Notes under the pieces: model-generated | Database searches by the model: none | Seen by the model: the letters and a program-made list of their open reading frames with translations, nothing else | What the model was told of the DNA's origin: nothing | In this document: positions 60,850-64,000 of the stretch, in pieces | How the letters are laid out: every line of letters begins with the position of its first letter | Numbering within the stretch: position 1 is the first letter of the stretch | Source: Butyricimonas synergistica DSM 23225 | Lineage (GTDB): Bacteria; Bacteroidota; Bacteroidia; Bacteroidales; Marinifilaceae | DNA: 64,000 nt | Direction of reading: 5' to 3' | NCBI RefSeq assembly: GCF_000379665.1 | Contig: NZ_KB903359.1 | Coordinates: 1,517,340 to 1,581,339, forward strand | Position numbers and translations under genes: made by a program

Positions 60850-61689
60850 ATGCTATTTAACAAAAACGATCAAAAAATTTCCCCGGAGATCGAGGAAAAA
60901 TTGAAATCCTATCGTCGTCAGGGACACATCGTTCCTCCCCGAAAGATCATCAAAAACGCAGAACAGATAGAAGGCATCCGGGAGAGTGCCAAAATTAACA
61001 CCGCCGTGCTCGACCACGTGGCGGCAAACATTCGCATGGGAATGTCCACGGACGACATCAACACGCTGGTGTACGATTTCACCGTGGCGCACGGGGCTAT
61101 CCCTGCCCCGTTGAATTATGAGGGATTCCCAAAAAGCGTGTGCACGTCGATCAACGAAGAAGTTTGTCACGGCATCCCGAGCAAAGACATTATCCTGCAA
61201 GACGGGGACATTATCAACGTGGACGTGTCCACTATCTATAACGGATACTTTTCCGACGCTTCCCGTATGTTCATGATTGGCAACGTTTCGGAAGCTAAAC
61301 AAAGACTCGTGCAAGTCACGAAAGAATGCCTCGAGAAAGGAATAGAGGTTGCCAGACCGTGGGGATTCCTCGGTGACATCGGTGCCGTTATTCAAGCCCA
61401 TGCGGAAAAGAACGGCTATACCGTGGTTCGGGAATTCTGCGGACACGGAGTCGGACTGAAATTCCACGAGATTCCCGAAGTGGAACACGTGGGACGGAAA
61501 GGCACGGGGATGCTTCTCGTGCCGGGTATGATTTTTACCATCGAGCCCATGATTAACATGGGAAAAGCGGATATATTCATCGACGAGGAAAATGACTGGA
61601 CCGTTATTACCGAGGATGAACAACCTTCCGCCCAATGGGAAAACACCATCCTGATTACCGAAACGGGAGTAGAAATACTAACCTGGTAA
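60850..61689 (+). CDS. map: Type I methionine aminopeptidase
   Basis: A 279-residue MetAP with all metal ligands in context: INVDVSTIYNGYFSDASRMF (two Asp), HGVGLKFHEIPEVEH (His), FTIEPMI (Glu) and WENTILIT (Glu). The substrate-site His is in NEEVCHGIPS. It has about 35 extra N-terminal residues compared with the E. coli enzyme. It removes the start methionine from new proteins. The helicase gene follows after 10 bp. Confidence 0.95.
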   Translation: MLFNKNDQKISPEIEEKLKSYRRQGHIVPPRKIIKNAEQIEGIRESAKINTAVLDHVAANIRMGMSTDDINTLVYDFTVAHGAIPAPLNYEGFPKSVCTSINEEVCHGIPSKDIILQDGDIINVDVSTIYNGYFSDASRMFMIGNVSEAKQRLVQVTKECLEKGIEVARPWGFLGDIGAVIQAHAEKNGYTVVREFCGHGVGLKFHEIPEVEHVGRKGTGMLLVPGMIFTIEPMINMGKADIFIDEENDWTVITEDEQPSAQWENTILITETGVEILTW

Positions 61690-61699
61690 GCACACGCGC

Positions 61700-63604
61700 A
61701 TGGCTACCGAACAGATAGACTCTCCGCTCGTCGACTTGCTCCGGCAATACAAGCTATTGCAACAGGAATACGAGTTCGAGAAGGAGACTTTTTATCAACA
61801 GACTCAACGAGCCGGAATACCGAAACGTATCCGGCAGGGAGTTTGTTGGTATCCGGTAACAGCCAAACGCAGTTATTACAATTCATTGAACCAGCTGGTT
61901 GTCGAGATCAAGCGGGAGGAGAACGACGAGACGGGACACAATTTCGAATACGGTCGTCCAGTCTGCTTTTTCAAGTTTGATGATGCGGGACAACTCCGTT
62001 ATTTCAATTTCGCTGCAACCATCAGTTACGTGCACGAGAATACTATGCTGGTCGTGCTGCCGAACCCCGACGCCTTGTTGGACGTACAGAACGCCCGTGA
62101 ACTAGGCGTTCAATTATACTTTGACGGCACTTCATACAAAACCATGTTCGCCGCCCTGACCGAAGTCATGGAGGCAAAAAACAACCGCTTATCACATTTG
62201 CGAGAAGTACTTCTGGGTAGCATTGCCCCGGAACAAAGAGATATCCAGGCAATACGCCTCATGTGGCTGAACACTTCTCAAGAGAAAGCCGTCAACCGGG
62301 TACTTCGAGCCAAAGAAGTCGCCGTCGTACACGGTCCGCCGGGAACTGGAAAAACGACCACGCTCGTGGAAGCCGTGTACGAAACGCTGCGACGGGAAAA
62401 CCAGGTACTCGTGTGCGCGCAAAGCAACACCGCGGTCGATTGGATCGCTGAAAAACTTTTAGACAGAGGTGTTAACGTCATGCGAGTGGGCAACCCTACC
62501 CGTGTAAACGATAAGATGCTCTCGTTTACTTACGAGCGCAGATTTGAATCGCACCCATCCTACCCGACCTTACGCACCACTCGTAACGCTATCCGGGAAG
62601 CGACAACTCGCATGAAACGCCTGAAAGGAGGAAAACGGGAATCGGAACGGTCTCGTTTGCAACGCCTGCGGGACCAAGCCATTGATCTGGAGATCAAGAT
62701 AGACGCCCAACTTTTCGGGGAAGCCCGTGTAATAGCTTGTACTTTGGTCGGTTCGGCAAACAAAATTCTGAACGGGAAAACATTTTCCACCCTCTTTATC
62801 GACGAAGCAGCCCAAGCACTCGAGGCTGCCTGCTGGATTGCAATCACTAAAGCCAACCGGGTCGTGTTCGCCGGGGATCATTGCCAACTTCCTCCCACGA
62901 TCAAATGCATCGAGGCGGCACGAGGCGGACTGGATCATACCCTGATGCAAAAGATTTCCCGTCGAAGACCGGAAACCGTTTCTATGCTAGAGATTCAATA
63001 CCGGATGCACGACGACATCATGCGCTTCCCCTCGAATTGGTTCTATCGGGGACGACTGCAAGCCTCCCCCGAGGTAAGCCACCGAAATATTCTCGAATTT
63101 GATACTCCCATTGAATGGTTTGACACGGCACATTGCGAACTCACGGAAGACTGTGTAAACGAAACTTTCGGGCGGATCAACAAGCCCGAGGCAGAATTAT
63201 TGGTACAACAATTACAAAATTACATCGAGAAAATTGGCATGGAACGAGTCCTGGAAGAAAGCATTGACTTCGGGCTGATCTCCCCTTACCGGGTGCAAGT
63301 GCAGTATATCCGCCAACTCATTAAACGCAACCACTTCTTTCATCCCCTGAAACGCCTCATCACCATCCACACCGTCGACGGTTTTCAAGGACAGGAACGG
63401 GATGTCATTCTCATCAGCCTCGTCCGTGCCAACGAAGAAGGCAATATCGGTTTCCTGAACGATTTGCGCCGCATGAATGTCGCCATCACCCGAGCCCGCA
63501 TGAAACTCATCATTCTCGGCGATGCTCCCACTCTTACTCATCATCCCTTTTATAAAGCCTTGTACGAATATATCGGGGAAAGAGGGAAGATTATTGATTT
63601 ATAA
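61700..63604 (+). CDS. SF1B UPF1/IGHMBP2-like DNA/RNA helicase
   Basis: A 634-residue superfamily 1 helicase. After an N-terminal beta-barrel-like domain (about 1-190) come motif I VHGPPGTGKTTTLVEA (about 210-220), motif Ia QSNTAVDWIAEKLL, motif II FIDEAAQALE with DEAA at 368-371, motif III GDHCQLPPT, motif IV-like QYRMHDDIMRFPS, motif V TVDGFQGQERDVILISLVRAN and motif VI NVAITRARMKLIILGD. Complete and presumably active; biological role in bacteria is poorly known. Likely co-transcribed with map. Confidence 0.93.
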   Translation: MATEQIDSPLVDLLRQYKLLQQEYEFEKETFYQQTQRAGIPKRIRQGVCWYPVTAKRSYYNSLNQLVVEIKREENDETGHNFEYGRPVCFFKFDDAGQLRYFNFAATISYVHENTMLVVLPNPDALLDVQNARELGVQLYFDGTSYKTMFAALTEVMEAKNNRLSHLREVLLGSIAPEQRDIQAIRLMWLNTSQEKAVNRVLRAKEVAVVHGPPGTGKTTTLVEAVYETLRRENQVLVCAQSNTAVDWIAEKLLDRGVNVMRVGNPTRVNDKMLSFTYERRFESHPSYPTLRTTRNAIREATTRMKRLKGGKRESERSRLQRLRDQAIDLEIKIDAQLFGEARVIACTLVGSANKILNGKTFSTLFIDEAAQALEAACWIAITKANRVVFAGDHCQLPPTIKCIEAARGGLDHTLMQKISRRRPETVSMLEIQYRMHDDIMRFPSNWFYRGRLQASPEVSHRNILEFDTPIEWFDTAHCELTEDCVNETFGRINKPEAELLVQQLQNYIEKIGMERVLEESIDFGLISPYRVQVQYIRQLIKRNHFFHPLKRLITIHTVDGFQGQERDVILISLVRANEEGNIGFLNDLRRMNVAITRARMKLIILGDAPTLTHHPFYKALYEYIGERGKIIDL

Positions 63605-63630
63605 CAATCGACACAAAACGGTCTAATTAA

Positions 63631-63658
63631 CAAAAAGAGGGCTGATTCCACAGCCCTC
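63631..63658 (-). terminator. Terminator after flavodoxin gene
   Basis: On the minus strand GAGGGCTG-TGGAAT-CAGCCCTC followed by TTTTTG. Confidence 0.88.
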
Positions 63659-63681
63659 AAATTCAAAAACAACAACTAGAC

Positions 63682-64000
63682 TCAACAAATCACTTGTTTT
63701 AAATCACGAACCCAAGTATCTATTCTTTTATCTGTCAATTCCGGCTCGTTGGCTTCATCCAAAGGCAATCCCACGAAGCGACCATCCTTGCAAGCCACAG
63801 AGTCATCATAACTATATCCGTCAGCACCCACGCTACCAATAAATTTACATCCAGTTCCCTGAAGTTCATCGTGAATAATCCCAATGGCATCACAGAACGA
63901 ACCCCCGAATGACATTCCGTCGCCACATCCAAATATCGCAACGGTCTTGCCGGATAGATTCTTTGTTTTCAACTTATCCAGGAAAACACCCCAGTCATCT
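63682..64000 (-). CDS. Flavodoxin (partial, 5' end beyond window)
   Basis: The C-terminal about 105 residues of a flavodoxin; the frame is open to the window edge. WGVFLDKLKTKNLSGKTVAIFGCGD, SFCDAIGIIHDEL, GYSYDDSVAC and FVGLPLDEANEPELTDKRIDTWV match the FMN-binding loop and C terminus of long-chain flavodoxins. It carries electrons in place of ferredoxin under iron limitation. Confidence 0.92.
   Translation of the reverse strand, partial: DDWGVFLDKLKTKNLSGKTVAIFGCGDGMSFGGSFCDAIGIIHDELQGTGCKFIGSVGADGYSYDDSVACKDGRFVGLPLDEANEPELTDKRIDTWVRDLKQVIC

Overview
The window reads as chromosomal DNA of an anaerobic gut-type Bacteroidales, probably Odoribacteraceae (Butyricimonas or Odoribacter like). 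The grounds are SusC/SusD outer-membrane pairs under FecI/FecR control, Bacteroidales-only lipoprotein families (DUF4837, DUF6266, DUF4998, DUF5000-like), type III glutamine synthetase, ferredoxin-dependent 2-oxoacid oxidoreductases, and -7 promoter boxes of the TAnnTTTG class instead of classic -10/-35 boxes. The genus is inference; no rRNA, tRNA or CRISPR array was seen.

Layout. 1-4.3 kb: end of a MacA-like adaptor, MacB-type ATPase and permease, then a LytS/LytTR two-component pair. 4.4-5.6 kb: purM. 5.7-15.3 kb (minus strand): AsmA-like protein, NamZ-like muramidase, DUF4837 lipoprotein, DUF3108 protein, Ig-like lipoprotein, ComF and a TonB-like protein, i.e. mostly envelope functions. 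15.3-16.2 kb: an Rpn-type PD-(D/E)XK nuclease. 16.4-26.6 kb (minus): a complete nutrient-uptake locus in transcription order sigma factor, FecR anti-sigma, SusC (broken by a one-base frameshift), SusD and two surface lipoproteins; no glycoside hydrolase is present. 26.7-28 kb: FtsX-like permease. 28.3-32.6 kb: aminotransferase followed by a four-subunit 2-oxoacid:ferredoxin oxidoreductase. 32.7-36.7 kb: sodium/sugar symporter and galactokinase, divergent from aldose epimerase. 37.4-41 kb: metalloproteinase lipoprotein, then a GNAT-like/IbrA/IbrB operon. 41.1-45.1 kb: aminotransferase, DUF4268, RNase HII, GH3-type adenylating enzyme. 45.1-49.7 kb: AT-richer accessory island with two DUF6266-type genes, a possible structured RNA, a PD-(D/E)XK nuclease gene, two tandemly duplicated coiled-coil membrane genes and a small basic protein. 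50-64 kb: HU protein, META lipoprotein, glutamine synthetase III, pyridoxamine kinase/HAD/ATPase operon, pyrF, prfA, PNPOx-family protein, coiled-coil lipoprotein, L,D-transpeptidase, map with an SF1 helicase, and a flavodoxin cut by the window end.

The most interesting material is (i) the 46.9-49.7 kb island, where a candidate structured RNA precedes a nuclease/membrane-protein set whose second half is a recognisable tandem duplication carrying a fossil of the nuclease 3' end; (ii) the IbrA/IbrB operon with an extra GNAT-like gene; (iii) the susC frameshift at 24216-24218; and (iv) families of short degenerate intergenic repeats, one of which has become part of a lipoprotein signal peptide and another of which supplies a promoter -33 element.
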